Origin: Phycisphaeraceae bacterium
GTDB taxonomy: Bacteria; Planctomycetota; Phycisphaerae; Phycisphaerales; UBA1924
NCBI GenBank assembly: GCA_020639195.1
Contig: JACKHB010000005.1
Coordinates: 186,001-250,000 of the forward strand
Length of the DNA: 64,000 nucleotides
Reading direction: 5' to 3'
Both the position numbers and the translations under genes were made by a program. Below, piece by piece: positions 51,897-61,410 of this stretch. Numbering within the stretch: position 1 is the stretch's first letter; each line of letters begins with the position of its first letter. The notes beneath the pieces are model-generated. The model was not told the DNA's origin. It did no database searches and saw only the letters and a list, made by a program, of their open reading frames with translations.

Positions 51897-53035
51897 GGCG
51901 CGTCGGCGGATTCACGCTGATCGAGGTGCTGATCGCGGTGCTGGTGCTGTCGCTGGGCGTGCTGGGGCTGGCGGCGGTGTTCACGGTCGGGATTCCGCAG
52001 CAGAGGCTGGCGACGAATCAGGTGGCGGGGATCGCCGCGGCGGACACGGCGGTGACCGCGATGCTGAGCAATCCGCGTTTGAACGAGCCGTACCTGCAGC
52101 AGGGTGGTGCGGATACGCCGCAGCTTCGCGGGTGGCGGGCGTGGCAGCAGGACATCCAGGATTGGTCGCCACAGGGGCAGTGGATGCTTCCCAACGGGAC
52201 GAACTCGGCGATGACGCTGGATCCCGTGACCGGGGACGTGGTGGTCGAGGGGTTCAACGCGACACTCGATGTCCGGCTGCCGCTGAGCGAGCGATTGACG
52301 CCTCGGGCCTACACGCGGGGCAGTGAGCCGCGGTTCGTGTGGGACTTCGTGGCCAGGCGGGTTCGGACGGGGCTGGACGCGTCGGGCAAGCCGACGGTGG
52401 CGACGGTGCGGGACCCGATCGAGATCGCAGTCTTCGTGCGTGCGGTCGACTCGGGCATCGCCGTCCCGGCGAGGCCGCGCAAGACCAAGAGCCAGGTTCC
52501 GACGTACGGCCCGCGGCTTCGGCTCTCGGATCTGGTGTCCCGGAACGCCGGCGAGATCAGTCTGGCCGAGGCGGTGGTACCTGTTGCGGTGCCTTCGCGG
52601 GGCGGGCGCGGATACGTTCGCGACGGCGTGGGCCTGCCGACGAGGAACGGGCGGGGCGACTACGGGCAGGCGTTCACGATCGCGGTGGCGCCGAACCAGT
52701 CGTACGGCTCGGGCGGCGGGCCGGGCTTCGTGGGCGGTGGCGACCTGGAGCGCAACCGGATTCCGCTGCGGCCGGGGATCGGCCTGGATCCTCAGAAGTC
52801 GGAGCTCGAGTTTCGCATCGCGAGCCAGATCGGTCAGAAGCTGGTCGATGGCCTGGGGAACGTGTACACGGTGCTCGAGGTGGACGAGCGTGCAAAGGAA
52901 GACGACCCGGGCGCGCGCATCGTCATCGTGGATCCGCCGGTGCCCCAGTCCGTGCAGGATTCGAGCGAGCTCGGCTCGGTGCTGCTGATGCCGCAGGTTC
53001 CGGCGGCGGTGCGGATCGTGAGGGTGCAGCCATGA
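51893..53035 (+). CDS. Prepilin-like protein in GspI/PilV position
   Basis: A 380-aa protein with ATG overlapping the previous stop (ATGA). Leader VGGFTLIEVLIAVLVLSLGV with G|FTLIE, Glu at +5, and the GspI/PilV-like continuation LGLAAVFTVGIPQQRLATNQ. The remainder is a large domain without recognised motifs. Compared with GspI (about 120 aa) it is three times larger. It is co-translated with its neighbours. Confidence 0.75.
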   Translation: MRRVGGFTLIEVLIAVLVLSLGVLGLAAVFTVGIPQQRLATNQVAGIAAADTAVTAMLSNPRLNEPYLQQGGADTPQLRGWRAWQQDIQDWSPQGQWMLPNGTNSAMTLDPVTGDVVVEGFNATLDVRLPLSERLTPRAYTRGSEPRFVWDFVARRVRTGLDASGKPTVATVRDPIEIAVFVRAVDSGIAVPARPRKTKSQVPTYGPRLRLSDLVSRNAGEISLAEAVVPVAVPSRGGRGYVRDGVGLPTRNGRGDYGQAFTIAVAPNQSYGSGGGPGFVGGGDLERNRIPLRPGIGLDPQKSELEFRIASQIGQKLVDGLGNVYTVLEVDERAKEDDPGARIVIVDPPVPQSVQDSSELGSVLLMPQVPAAVRIVRVQP

Positions 53036-54852
53036 GGCGCTTTGCGGACCGGACCGGATTCACGCTGCTGGAGATCCTGGTCGCCGTTGCTTCGGCGCTG
53101 CTGCTGGTGCTGGCGATCGCGTCGCTGTTCGCCAGCGCGGGCGAGACGGTGGCCACGGGCCGGCGGGTGAGTGCGTTGTCCCGCCAGGCGACGATCGTGG
53201 AGCGCCGGATTCGCGACGACCTTGACAGGGCGACGCGCGAGGGATTCCTGATCATCCGGCACGAGTTCGCCAACGACGGTCCCCCGGTGCGGGGCGGGAC
53301 GCTGCGTCCGATTCTGGTGGAGGCGTATGCGGGCGATGAGTCGCCGCGGCTGCGCCGCACCGACGAGTTGATGTTCTTCGTGCGCGATGCGCACAAGACG
53401 GCGCGGGCGCCGTTCTCGCCGGGGTACGCGTCGACGGGCGATGTCGCCCGGGTGTACTACGGGCAGGGCGCCCGGGCCGACGCGATCCAGCCGGCGGCGC
53501 TAAGGCTGCCGGAGTACGACATGGGGCTCGATCGGGCTTCGCTGCTGGAGGGCGGATCGCTGGATGAGCTGATCGGGCTTCTGGGCGAGCAGGGCCGACC
53601 CAACGCCTACGCGACGGACTGGACGCTCCTGCGTCACCTGACCGTCCTGCGCGAGCCGTCGAGTGTGCTCCGGGACCTGCCCGACACGTGGTTCGGCGGT
53701 CCGGTGAACGCGCAGCTGGCGGCGCGCCTTGTCGACAGCGATCGCCAGATCGATTTCCAGCCCGCGATGCCCAGCGTGTTCAGGCACGTCAATCTTGCCG
53801 AGAGCAAGGCGGGCATCGGGGCGATCGGCGGCGCGGGCTCAACGCTGCGTTCATCGTCGGGGTACGACCGGGGCGACCTGTTCGTGCAGCAGTCGAATCT
53901 CTTCGATATCGCGACGACCGATCTGCGGGAGATCCGCGCCTACGTCACGAGCATGCACGACGGCCCCTTCACGTTCGATCCGATCGGCGGGACCGGGAGC
54001 ATGGTGCCTGTGTTTCCGCAGGACCTCCGCGACCAGCGCGACCTGACGGACTTCAAGCCTCGCGGATACGCGCCGTTCATCGATGCCGCGAGCGATCTTG
54101 CGCCCGGCACGCCCGGAGAAGCGCTCGTGCTCGGCATGCACGCGTGGATGCGCAACGCGCTGCCGACCGATGCGATCGGCGAGGATCTCGACGAGCTTCG
54201 CGATATCGGGGGTCTGCGGATGCGGGCGGAGGTCTCGCCGCCGGCGCTCCTGGATGTGCTGGACCCGGGCAGCCCCGATCATCCGACCGACGCGTTCCAG
54301 GAAGCGGATCGGGCGAGCGACCAGATGATGATCGCCTCGGCGAACCTGGCCGCGAAGTGCAGCGAGTTCATGGTCGAGTGGTCGTTCGGCCAGGTGTACC
54401 GCAACACCTCGGACCTGACCGATCCGCGCAACGGCGAGACGATCTGGTACGGCGGCAGCGTGCTGACCGACACGGACGGGGACGGGGTCGCCGACGAGGG
54501 GCGGATCGTGCGCTACCGATCCAACGGCGGCGCCACTCCCGGGACTCCGCCGCTGCTGGTCAGCACGATCAATGGCCGGTATCTGCAGGGAGAGGCGCTG
54601 GGTCACCTCGTGGACGACCGGCTGATCCACGGGGCGCGAACGGCGTCGGTGCAGGAGGAATTGGCCCCGACGGTGTCGTACTTCGGGTACTTCGACCCGA
54701 CCTATCGCCCGCAGAGCTCCGCGGATCTGCCGTCGCTGGCGTGGCCCTGGCCGAGGCTGCTTCGGATCACGTTCAAGCTGGTGGATCCGCAGGACCCGAC
54801 GGTTGAGCAGGCGTTTCAGTTCGTGTACCGACTGGATCCGAAGGACGCGTGA
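53032..54852 (+). CDS. Enlarged prepilin-like protein in GspJ position
   Basis: A 606-aa protein with ATG overlapping the previous stop. The leader TGFTLLEILVAVASALLLVL and the following VSALSRQATIVERRIRDDLD match GspJ-type minor pseudopilins, where a conserved RD segment follows the helix. The usual GspJ is about 200 aa; here an extra 400 residues follow. Around residues 480-490 there is a calcium-loop-like motif (TDTDGDGVADEGRI). No catalytic motif is seen. Together with the K-like protein it should cap the pseudopilus tip, so the enlarged domain would be exposed outside the cell or in the periplasm (inference). Confidence 0.75.
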   Translation: MRRFADRTGFTLLEILVAVASALLLVLAIASLFASAGETVATGRRVSALSRQATIVERRIRDDLDRATREGFLIIRHEFANDGPPVRGGTLRPILVEAYAGDESPRLRRTDELMFFVRDAHKTARAPFSPGYASTGDVARVYYGQGARADAIQPAALRLPEYDMGLDRASLLEGGSLDELIGLLGEQGRPNAYATDWTLLRHLTVLREPSSVLRDLPDTWFGGPVNAQLAARLVDSDRQIDFQPAMPSVFRHVNLAESKAGIGAIGGAGSTLRSSSGYDRGDLFVQQSNLFDIATTDLREIRAYVTSMHDGPFTFDPIGGTGSMVPVFPQDLRDQRDLTDFKPRGYAPFIDAASDLAPGTPGEALVLGMHAWMRNALPTDAIGEDLDELRDIGGLRMRAEVSPPALLDVLDPGSPDHPTDAFQEADRASDQMMIASANLAAKCSEFMVEWSFGQVYRNTSDLTDPRNGETIWYGGSVLTDTDGDGVADEGRIVRYRSNGGATPGTPPLLVSTINGRYLQGEALGHLVDDRLIHGARTASVQEELAPTVSYFGYFDPTYRPQSSADLPSLAWPWPRLLRITFKLVDPQDPTVEQAFQFVYRLDPKDA

Positions 54853-54889
54853 TCCGGGCCGGCGGAGAGTGGGGTGAGGAGTGAATGCG

Positions 54890-57800
54890 ATGGTGCGGAC
54901 AGTGCTTGGGATGTTGCGAGCGGGTTCCGGCGGGGCGGCGCGCGCCGTGCGTGTCGCGTCGGGGACGGTCTCGACGGTGCGGCGGACTCGACGCGGGTCG
55001 GTGCTGGTGCTCATCCTGGGGACTCTCGCGTTGATGAGCGTGCTGGCGGTGGTGTACATCGGGATCACCGGCTCGGATCGGCGGACGGGCGGCGCGCTGG
55101 CCCGGCGCGAGAGCCAGGACCGGGTGCCCGAGCAGATCCGGGATCGGATCGCCTCGATCATCGGCGACGATGCGCTGGACGTGTTTCCGGTCGTTGGCGT
55201 GGATGCGCCGAATCGTCGGATGGACTACGTGCTCATGCGCGAGACGACGGACTATCCGTCGACGGATCCCTCCGTGCGATCGCAGCCCTCGGCGGGACAG
55301 CGGACGGTCTATCGCTTCTCTCCCACGGGCGGGCATCCGCTGTTCAACCCGTTTGCGAGCGGACTTGGCCAGGACCCGCGCGTGCCGAGCGATCCGTGGC
55401 TTGGTGTGTCGGGTCCGACAAACCTCTCGCTGTTCGATGACTACGTGGCGCCCCAGCCGCCCGGCGGCGGGTCGCCGGCGTCGGCCGAGCAGCTCTGGTG
55501 GTTCAACAACCGCGACATCATGCAGATGTCGGCGTTCTCTCCGGACGGGCGGGCGGTCAATCTGTTCAACCTGCGGCGATACGGGTTCGATGCGCGCTCG
55601 GCGATCGGCTCGACGCCGGGTTCGATCAGCGAGGGCCTGACGCTGTTCGATGACAACGGCGATCCGACGAACCTCAAGCTCGACGGCACCGCGGCGGACC
55701 CGAACGTGCCCGCGGACTGGTTCATGTATCAGCGCGGCGCGTTCCGCGCGATGTCGGATCCGAATCGCGACTGGTCCGATCCCGAGTTCCTGTTCTACCA
55801 ATACGCCGACGCGGATGGAGACGGGATGGTGGATTCGCGCTGGACCGAGCTGGTCGACGCGACGGACCCCAATGGACCGATTTCGCTGCTGGCGACCGAC
55901 GGGCGGTACCGCTATTTCGTCGCGGTGCACGCCGAGGATCTGAGCGCCCGCGTCAACGTCAATACCGCGACGGACGTGGGCCGGAAGCCGGATGAGGAGT
56001 TCCCCGCCGGGTTCACGCCGTCGGACGTCTCGCTGCACCGGATGCTGTCGCTCGAAGAGCCGTTCATCGACACTCGCGATGGGTACGCGCTGCTCGAGGT
56101 TCCGCGCGATGCCGGGGGGAACCCGATTCCGCCGAATCAATCGCCGGCGAACTACTCGCTGTACGACGGGCCCGAGACGCAGGTGGGGGCCGAGGCGTAT
56201 CACTTCCTCCAGTTCACTCGCCTGACCGGCGTCGTGCCGCCGAGCTGGGTCGCCAACGACACCAACGACAACCAGCTGTCCGCGTTCGCCACGAACGAGT
56301 TCGGCCTGGTCCGCGGGGCGAATCCCAATCTCGAGACGATCATCCCGGGCGCTCCCGACACGTGGCTGATGTCCAGCGAGGGCCGCGCGCTGCACTTCGC
56401 CTCGGACGCGTTCGCGACGGCGGGCTCAAAGTACACCGATCCCATGGGCGGGAACTCCAACCGCCACCTGCTGACCAACGGCTACGGCACCGACAGCCTC
56501 CTGGACCTCCTGGCCTTCAATCACGTGAACGATCCGCGGACGCTGAGCCCGCTGGAGGCGACCGTCGCCGGCCGGTTCGCGCAGTGGCCGGAGTTCGATC
56601 CGCTCCGCAGCAACCGCGGGCTGGTGGAGGAGCGGGGCGACCGCGACCGGTACGACGCGGTGCTGGGCGCGAACTCGCCCGACGGCGTGACGGACTACGA
56701 CGCGTACGCGCACGCCGCGGTCGACGTCCGAGGGTGGCTAACGACGATGAGTTCGTCGAGGCCCCTGAGGTCCACGGTGGTCGCGACGCCGACCTCGCTC
56801 CAGGCCGATCCCGGCGTGTTCTCGGCGATGTCGTCGCGAGAGGTCAAGGTGCACGTGCCGAACCTGATTCGCTCGGCATCGGGCCCGACGGACTACATCT
56901 GGGCTGGCGAGTTGTTCCGGCTGTACGCGGATGCGCTGCTCCCGTATTCGGCGGCGGAAACGGCGTGGGAGCGGCTCTCGCTCGTGGGTGGCAGCGAAAC
57001 GGACACTCTGTTCTATGGATATCGCGGGCCAGAGCTGGCGCTGCGCATCTGTGCGGCGATGGTGGCCAACTTTGCCGACATGGTCGAGCGTTCCGCGAAC
57101 GACCCGGAGGATGTGCCGACGGTTTTCACGGCGCTGATCGACGAGCGGTTTCGCCAGACGCTCGATCTGGACAACGGGCGCCCGGTGGACCAGCGGACCA
57201 ATCCCTGGGCCTGGTGGGCCAATTCCACCGGCAATCCGAGCCTTGTGGACGGACATCGTCTGGACCTGCTCCGCAATTCGACGAATCAAGTGATCGCTCC
57301 GGCCAGGCACGCGTTGGCGGATTCGAACATCGCCAGCGAGACGCCTCGCGCGCGGGCGCTCAATGTCTACGGCATTGAGAAGCAGCCCTTCATCACCGAG
57401 GTAGCCAGCTACTTCATCTACACAGACGCTCCGCAGTCGGCCGGAGGCGATGACGAGTGGCAGCAGGCGCCGCCTCCGGGCATCCCGCCGGGCTTCGGCA
57501 ATGCGCAGGCCCGAGTGACGATCGACCCCCGCGTCACCTCGACGAATCCAGACTTCATCTGTGAGATCCTCGCGATCCAGTTGACGAATCCGTTCGATGA
57601 GTCGATCCGGCTCGGCCGGTACATCGGGCGTCCCGGCGAACCTGCCGACATCGACCACGCGTATTACCTGGAGGTGAACGGCGAGTACTTCCCGATGGCG
57701 GGGATGGTGCTGGTCGAGAACGGCGGAGTGATTCGGTATCCGCCGCCAGGGGGCAACGGGATTCCGGACTTCGATTCTCCGGGAAACCCCCGCCAATTTC

Positions 57801-59920
57801 CGGGCGAGATCACGCTGGCGCCGCACGATTCCAAGACGTTTGTGATCTTGAGCCAGCCGCTCAGGGACATCGAGGACCGCATCGACGAGGTCGACGGCGG
57901 CGGCACGACGCCCGGCGGAGACGAGATCGGGCAGATCGGGCGGTTCATCAAGAATCACTTTGCCGTTGCGTCGAACCTCGAGAACGCTGTCATCATCGAG
58001 CGCGCCGTCTCGAACAACGTGCGAGAGTTCCCGATCGCCACGAGCTTCTATCCGGGGATGCAGAGCGATCCGTTGGTCCGAGAGATCTTTGATCAGCCGG
58101 TCTCCGAGGTTCGCCTGTGGCGGATCATGCGCAACAGCATCGACGCCTCCAACCCCGGCGACGAGGACTCGAGCAGCACGAGATTCACCAACGTGCAGGA
58201 GAACGACCTGCTTGTGGACCGCCTGCGGGTGCCCGATCAACACCTGAACCGGAGGCTCGCGCTCGAGCCGCTCGTCAATGAGGCCCACGCCGTCGGGTAC
58301 AAGGTCAAGCACGCGCTCGCGCTGGATGAGACGGACACGGACTCGAAGAACTACAACCGCGGATTGACGGTCATCACTCACGCGTCGGTTCGTCGGCCCT
58401 CCGACCCCAACGATCCGGCGACGATTGGCGCCACGCTGCCAGCGTACTGCTTCGAGCCGAAATTCCAGACGACCGGATGGAATCGCAAGGGCACGCCCGA
58501 TCCGCTCGATGATCTGACCGAGTTGGAAGACTCGTACTTCGACGGCGCCAGAATCAACTGCTATCGCGAGTGGAGCGATTTCGCGCAGGACTTCATCAAA
58601 CCCGGTCTGGGTGGGGGCGGGCAACAGGGGAATTTCATCCGCACGGTGGCGGAGTTGCACGAGCAGGCGCGGGACAAGAACCAAGCCGGGGAGATCGTTT
58701 CGGCATCGGACAATCGATACGGGACTCCGATCGATCAGCTCCGGGTCGAGGTGGGAGGCGAGATCGACGGGGACGCGATGCGGCCGCTGGACCTGCTTCG
58801 GCCGCTTGGCATGTGCGCGACGTATGACCCGTCGGGCGCGGATCTGCAGCAGCAATGGACCACACTCGGCGAGGCGATGGCGATAGCGCTTGGGTACGAT
58901 CGGGCGCCGCTGGCAGACCTGTATGCCGATGCGGGTCGTCTGACCACGCAGGATCAGACCGCGTCCCAAGGCGTGGCGTCCCTCGCGGGACCCGTCACGA
59001 GGGGTGTTCTCGATCGGGGGAGCTTGGTGCTGGACGACTTCGTCCCGTTCCTGGATCTGACGCCGTCGAGTCCCGCGGGTCGATTCGATCCGGCGGGCGG
59101 AGACATCCTGTTTGGACGCGGAGTGCCTCCCGGAATGGTCTTGTTGGAACTCGAGCGGACGCTCGAGGGCGATGAGGGTGGCCTGGAGCGGGGGACGCCG
59201 GGCCTGATCAACATGGGGACCGCCTCGCGCGCGGTGCTTCGCAGCGTGCCGATGCTCACGCCAACCAACAACGGATGGTGGTGGGGGCAGCAGCCTCACG
59301 GTCCGATCAGCGATGTCGCCTCTACGGTGGTGGCCTATCGCGACAAGGTCTCCCTCTTGGCGCGGCGCGGTCTAAGCCCAGGAAATCCGATTCCGGTGAG
59401 CTTCAGCGATGAGGACGCGGTCGCTGCGGGGCTGGATGTTGATCAGGGCCGGCAGTTTGGCACGCTTATCAGCGGGGCGAACGAACGGCCGGGGTTCTCA
59501 TCGATCGGCGAGTTGCTCGCCGCACGGCGGATTGGCTTCGTTTCTCCGCCGGCGACGCTGGCGCCCGCCCAGCGTTGGCACAACATCGATCGCCTTGGGT
59601 TCGACAACGCCTCGATCGACGAGAAGGGTGTCGATTCGGTCCTGCACGCAAGCCAGGCGGACGATCGCGTGGATGATGAGTTCGACGAGCGGCTGGCGAT
59701 CGCCAACGCGGCGATCAACAGCCTGTCCGTGCGGAGCGACACGTACGCGGTGTGGTTCCTCGTGCACGGCTACCAGCGTTCGGACGTGGAGAATCTGCAG
59801 CCGACGGATCCGCTGGTGCCGTCCATCGCGCGGCGGTTCGTCATGGTTGTCGACCGTTCCAGCGTGAAACGCCGGGGAGACAAGCCGAAGATCGTGCTGT
59901 TCCAGGAGGTTCCGCTGTAG
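54890..59920 (+). CDS. Giant GspK-like minor pseudopilin protein
   Basis: A 1676-aa protein. The ATG at 54890 follows GAGGAG at a good distance; a GTG at 54881 is in frame. Near the N-terminus RRGSVLVLILGTLALMSVLA is a prepilin-type helix without Glu at +5, which is characteristic of GspK, the pseudopilus tip protein. GspK-like features continue: EDLSARVNVNTATDVG (about residues 350-365), a pattern like the GspK LNVNTA motif, and near the C-terminus PGLINMGTASRAVLRSVPML with SDVASTVVAYRDK. A calcium-loop-like motif DADGDGMVDSRW lies at about residues 305-316. GspK is normally about 330 aa, so five times larger. The gene order, last of E-F-G-H-I-J-K, supports the call. A tip adhesin or substrate-recognition role is speculative. 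Confidence 0.72.
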   Translation: MVRTVLGMLRAGSGGAARAVRVASGTVSTVRRTRRGSVLVLILGTLALMSVLAVVYIGITGSDRRTGGALARRESQDRVPEQIRDRIASIIGDDALDVFPVVGVDAPNRRMDYVLMRETTDYPSTDPSVRSQPSAGQRTVYRFSPTGGHPLFNPFASGLGQDPRVPSDPWLGVSGPTNLSLFDDYVAPQPPGGGSPASAEQLWWFNNRDIMQMSAFSPDGRAVNLFNLRRYGFDARSAIGSTPGSISEGLTLFDDNGDPTNLKLDGTAADPNVPADWFMYQRGAFRAMSDPNRDWSDPEFLFYQYADADGDGMVDSRWTELVDATDPNGPISLLATDGRYRYFVAVHAEDLSARVNVNTATDVGRKPDEEFPAGFTPSDVSLHRMLSLEEPFIDTRDGYALLEVPRDAGGNPIPPNQSPANYSLYDGPETQVGAEAYHFLQFTRLTGVVPPSWVANDTNDNQLSAFATNEFGLVRGANPNLETIIPGAPDTWLMSSEGRALHFASDAFATAGSKYTDPMGGNSNRHLLTNGYGTDSLLDLLAFNHVNDPRTLSPLEATVAGRFAQWPEFDPLRSNRGLVEERGDRDRYDAVLGANSPDGVTDYDAYAHAAVDVRGWLTTMSSSRPLRSTVVATPTSLQADPGVFSAMSSREVKVHVPNLIRSASGPTDYIWAGELFRLYADALLPYSAAETAWERLSLVGGSETDTLFYGYRGPELALRICAAMVANFADMVERSANDPEDVPTVFTALIDERFRQTLDLDNGRPVDQRTNPWAWWANSTGNPSLVDGHRLDLLRNSTNQVIAPARHALADSNIASETPRARALNVYGIEKQPFITEVASYFIYTDAPQSAGGDDEWQQAPPPGIPPGFGNAQARVTIDPRVTSTNPDFICEILAIQLTNPFDESIRLGRYIGRPGEPADIDHAYYLEVNGEYFPMAGMVLVENGGVIRYPPPGGNGIPDFDSPGNPRQFPGEITLAPHDSKTFVILSQPLRDIEDRIDEVDGGGTTPGGDEIGQIGRFIKNHFAVASNLENAVIIERAVSNNVREFPIATSFYPGMQSDPLVREIFDQPVSEVRLWRIMRNSIDASNPGDEDSSSTRFTNVQENDLLVDRLRVPDQHLNRRLALEPLVNEAHAVGYKVKHALALDETDTDSKNYNRGLTVITHASVRRPSDPNDPATIGATLPAYCFEPKFQTTGWNRKGTPDPLDDLTELEDSYFDGARINCYREWSDFAQDFIKPGLGGGGQQGNFIRTVAELHEQARDKNQAGEIVSASDNRYGTPIDQLRVEVGGEIDGDAMRPLDLLRPLGMCATYDPSGADLQQQWTTLGEAMAIALGYDRAPLADLYADAGRLTTQDQTASQGVASLAGPVTRGVLDRGSLVLDDFVPFLDLTPSSPAGRFDPAGGDILFGRGVPPGMVLLELERTLEGDEGGLERGTPGLINMGTASRAVLRSVPMLTPTNNGWWWGQQPHGPISDVASTVVAYRDKVSLLARRGLSPGNPIPVSFSDEDAVAAGLDVDQGRQFGTLISGANERPGFSSIGELLAARRIGFVSPPATLAPAQRWHNIDRLGFDNASIDEKGVDSVLHASQADDRVDDEFDERLAIANAAINSLSVRSDTYAVWFLVHGYQRSDVENLQPTDPLVPSIARRFVMVVDRSSVKRRGDKPKIVLFQEVPL

Positions 59921-60070
59921 ACCCGCCGCCCGCGTCTGGGAGCGACGGCGCGAGGCGCAGAGACCGGGTCGGGCCGCGTCGCGGGGCGTGGCCTGGCCCG
60001 GTTCGCACTTGGGATGAGAGTCCGCGGTGCGGCGCGTACGATGGAATGCGAGGGAATGGCAGGAGGTCTC

Positions 60071-61366
60071 ATGCCGTACTACACGAAGCTCGGGCGTCTC
60101 CCGGACTATCGCCACGTTCAGTTCCGGCGACCCGATGGGGCGCTCTATTCCGAGGAGTTGTTCGGGACCGAGGGGTTCGTCGGGCCGACGAGCACCATGT
60201 ACCACATCCACCCACCCACGCAGGTGACCGGATGGAAGTCGCTGTATCGCACCACGCCCGAGTACGTCGAGGTGGACGTGATGCGGATGAGGCACCTCAA
60301 GACCGCGCCGATGTCGCCCAAGGGCGACGCGGTGACCGGACGCATCGTCCTGTTTGGCAACAGCGACGTCGAGATGTCCGTCTGCGTGCCTGAAGCGCAG
60401 ATGAAATACCACTTCAAGAACGGACAGGGGGACGAGTGCCTGTTCGTCCACTACGGACGCGGCACCGTCTTCACGATGTTCGGGACGCTGGCGTTTGGCC
60501 CGAAGGACTACGTCGTGATCCCCAAGGGCACGATCTACCGAGTCGAGTTCGAGGAGCGAGCGGGGGATGGATCCGACGACGAGGCGTTCGGCGGGCATCC
60601 TCGAAGCGCGATGCCGCTGGGCAAGTTCGTGGCGTTCGAGACGGCCAACAGCAGCCATATCCTGCCGCCGCCTCGGTATCTCTCGAAGCAGACGTCGCAG
60701 TTCCTCGAGCACGCGCCCTACTGCGAGCGGGACCTCGTCATCCCGTCGCTGCCGCTGACATACGACGAGGAGGGCGACTTTGAGGTCCGGATCAAGGCCC
60801 GCGACGCGGTGCACTCGTATGTGTATCCGTACCACCCGCTAGACGTCGTGGGCTGGGACGGCTGCTACTACCCGTACACGTTCAATATCGAGCGGTTCGC
60901 GCCGATTACCGGTCGGCTGCACATGCCGCCGCCGATTCATCAGACGTTCGAGGGTCACAACTTCGTGATCTGCTCGTTCTGCCCGCGGATGCTGGACTGG
61001 CACGAGCAGGCAATCCCGATTCCCTACAACCACTCCAACATCGACTCGGACGAGATCCTGTACTACGTGGAGGGGAACTACAAGGCCCGGCGCGGCATCG
61101 AGGTCGGTTCGATCTCGCTGCACCCCCAGGGCATCCCGCACGGACCGCACCCGGGGACGGTAGAGGCGTCGCTGGGCAAGAAGTGGACCGATGAGCTTGC
61201 GGTCATGTGCGACACGTTCCGGCCAATGTTTCCGACGCGGGCCGCGCTTGACTTGGATGACTCGCACTATCCCGAGTCGTGGAGGGCGGATCATCACGCG
61301 CCGCTGCAGCAGCGCAACGGAGTGCCGGCCTCGAAGCCGGCCGGGGAGACCACCAACGTCTGGTAG
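60071..61366 (+). CDS. hmgA: Homogentisate 1,2-dioxygenase
   Basis: A 431-aa enzyme opening the aromatic ring of homogentisate in tyrosine/phenylalanine breakdown. The ATG at 60071 has AGGAGG 4 bases upstream; an ATG at 60014 is not supported. Conserved parts include MYHIHPPTQVTGWKSLY (near the N-terminus), PIHQTFEGHNFVICSFCPR, then PYNHSNIDSDEILYYVEGNY, supplying the likely iron ligands His and Glu, and ISLHPQGIPHGPHPG with the last His. Normal length is about 430-440 aa. Other pathway genes (fumarylacetoacetase, maleylacetoacetate isomerase, HPPD) are not adjacent. It follows the pseudopilin cluster after a 150-bp gap and seems unrelated to it. Confidence 0.93.
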   Translation: MPYYTKLGRLPDYRHVQFRRPDGALYSEELFGTEGFVGPTSTMYHIHPPTQVTGWKSLYRTTPEYVEVDVMRMRHLKTAPMSPKGDAVTGRIVLFGNSDVEMSVCVPEAQMKYHFKNGQGDECLFVHYGRGTVFTMFGTLAFGPKDYVVIPKGTIYRVEFEERAGDGSDDEAFGGHPRSAMPLGKFVAFETANSSHILPPPRYLSKQTSQFLEHAPYCERDLVIPSLPLTYDEEGDFEVRIKARDAVHSYVYPYHPLDVVGWDGCYYPYTFNIERFAPITGRLHMPPPIHQTFEGHNFVICSFCPRMLDWHEQAIPIPYNHSNIDSDEILYYVEGNYKARRGIEVGSISLHPQGIPHGPHPGTVEASLGKKWTDELAVMCDTFRPMFPTRAALDLDDSHYPESWRADHHAPLQQRNGVPASKPAGETTNVW

Positions 61367-61410
61367 GGCCGCCCGGTTCATGGATTGCGGGATGAGCGAG
61401 GCGAGAGCGG

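Noticed and set aside
54881..54889. GTG at 54881 as start of the giant K-like gene
   Set aside because: It leaves no room for the ribosome site, which lies immediately before it; the ATG at 54890 has proper spacing, so I used that.
60010..60042. Promoter ahead of hmgA with TACGAT as -10
   Set aside because: The nearest -35-like sequence is spaced about 21 bases away, so the match is not convincing.
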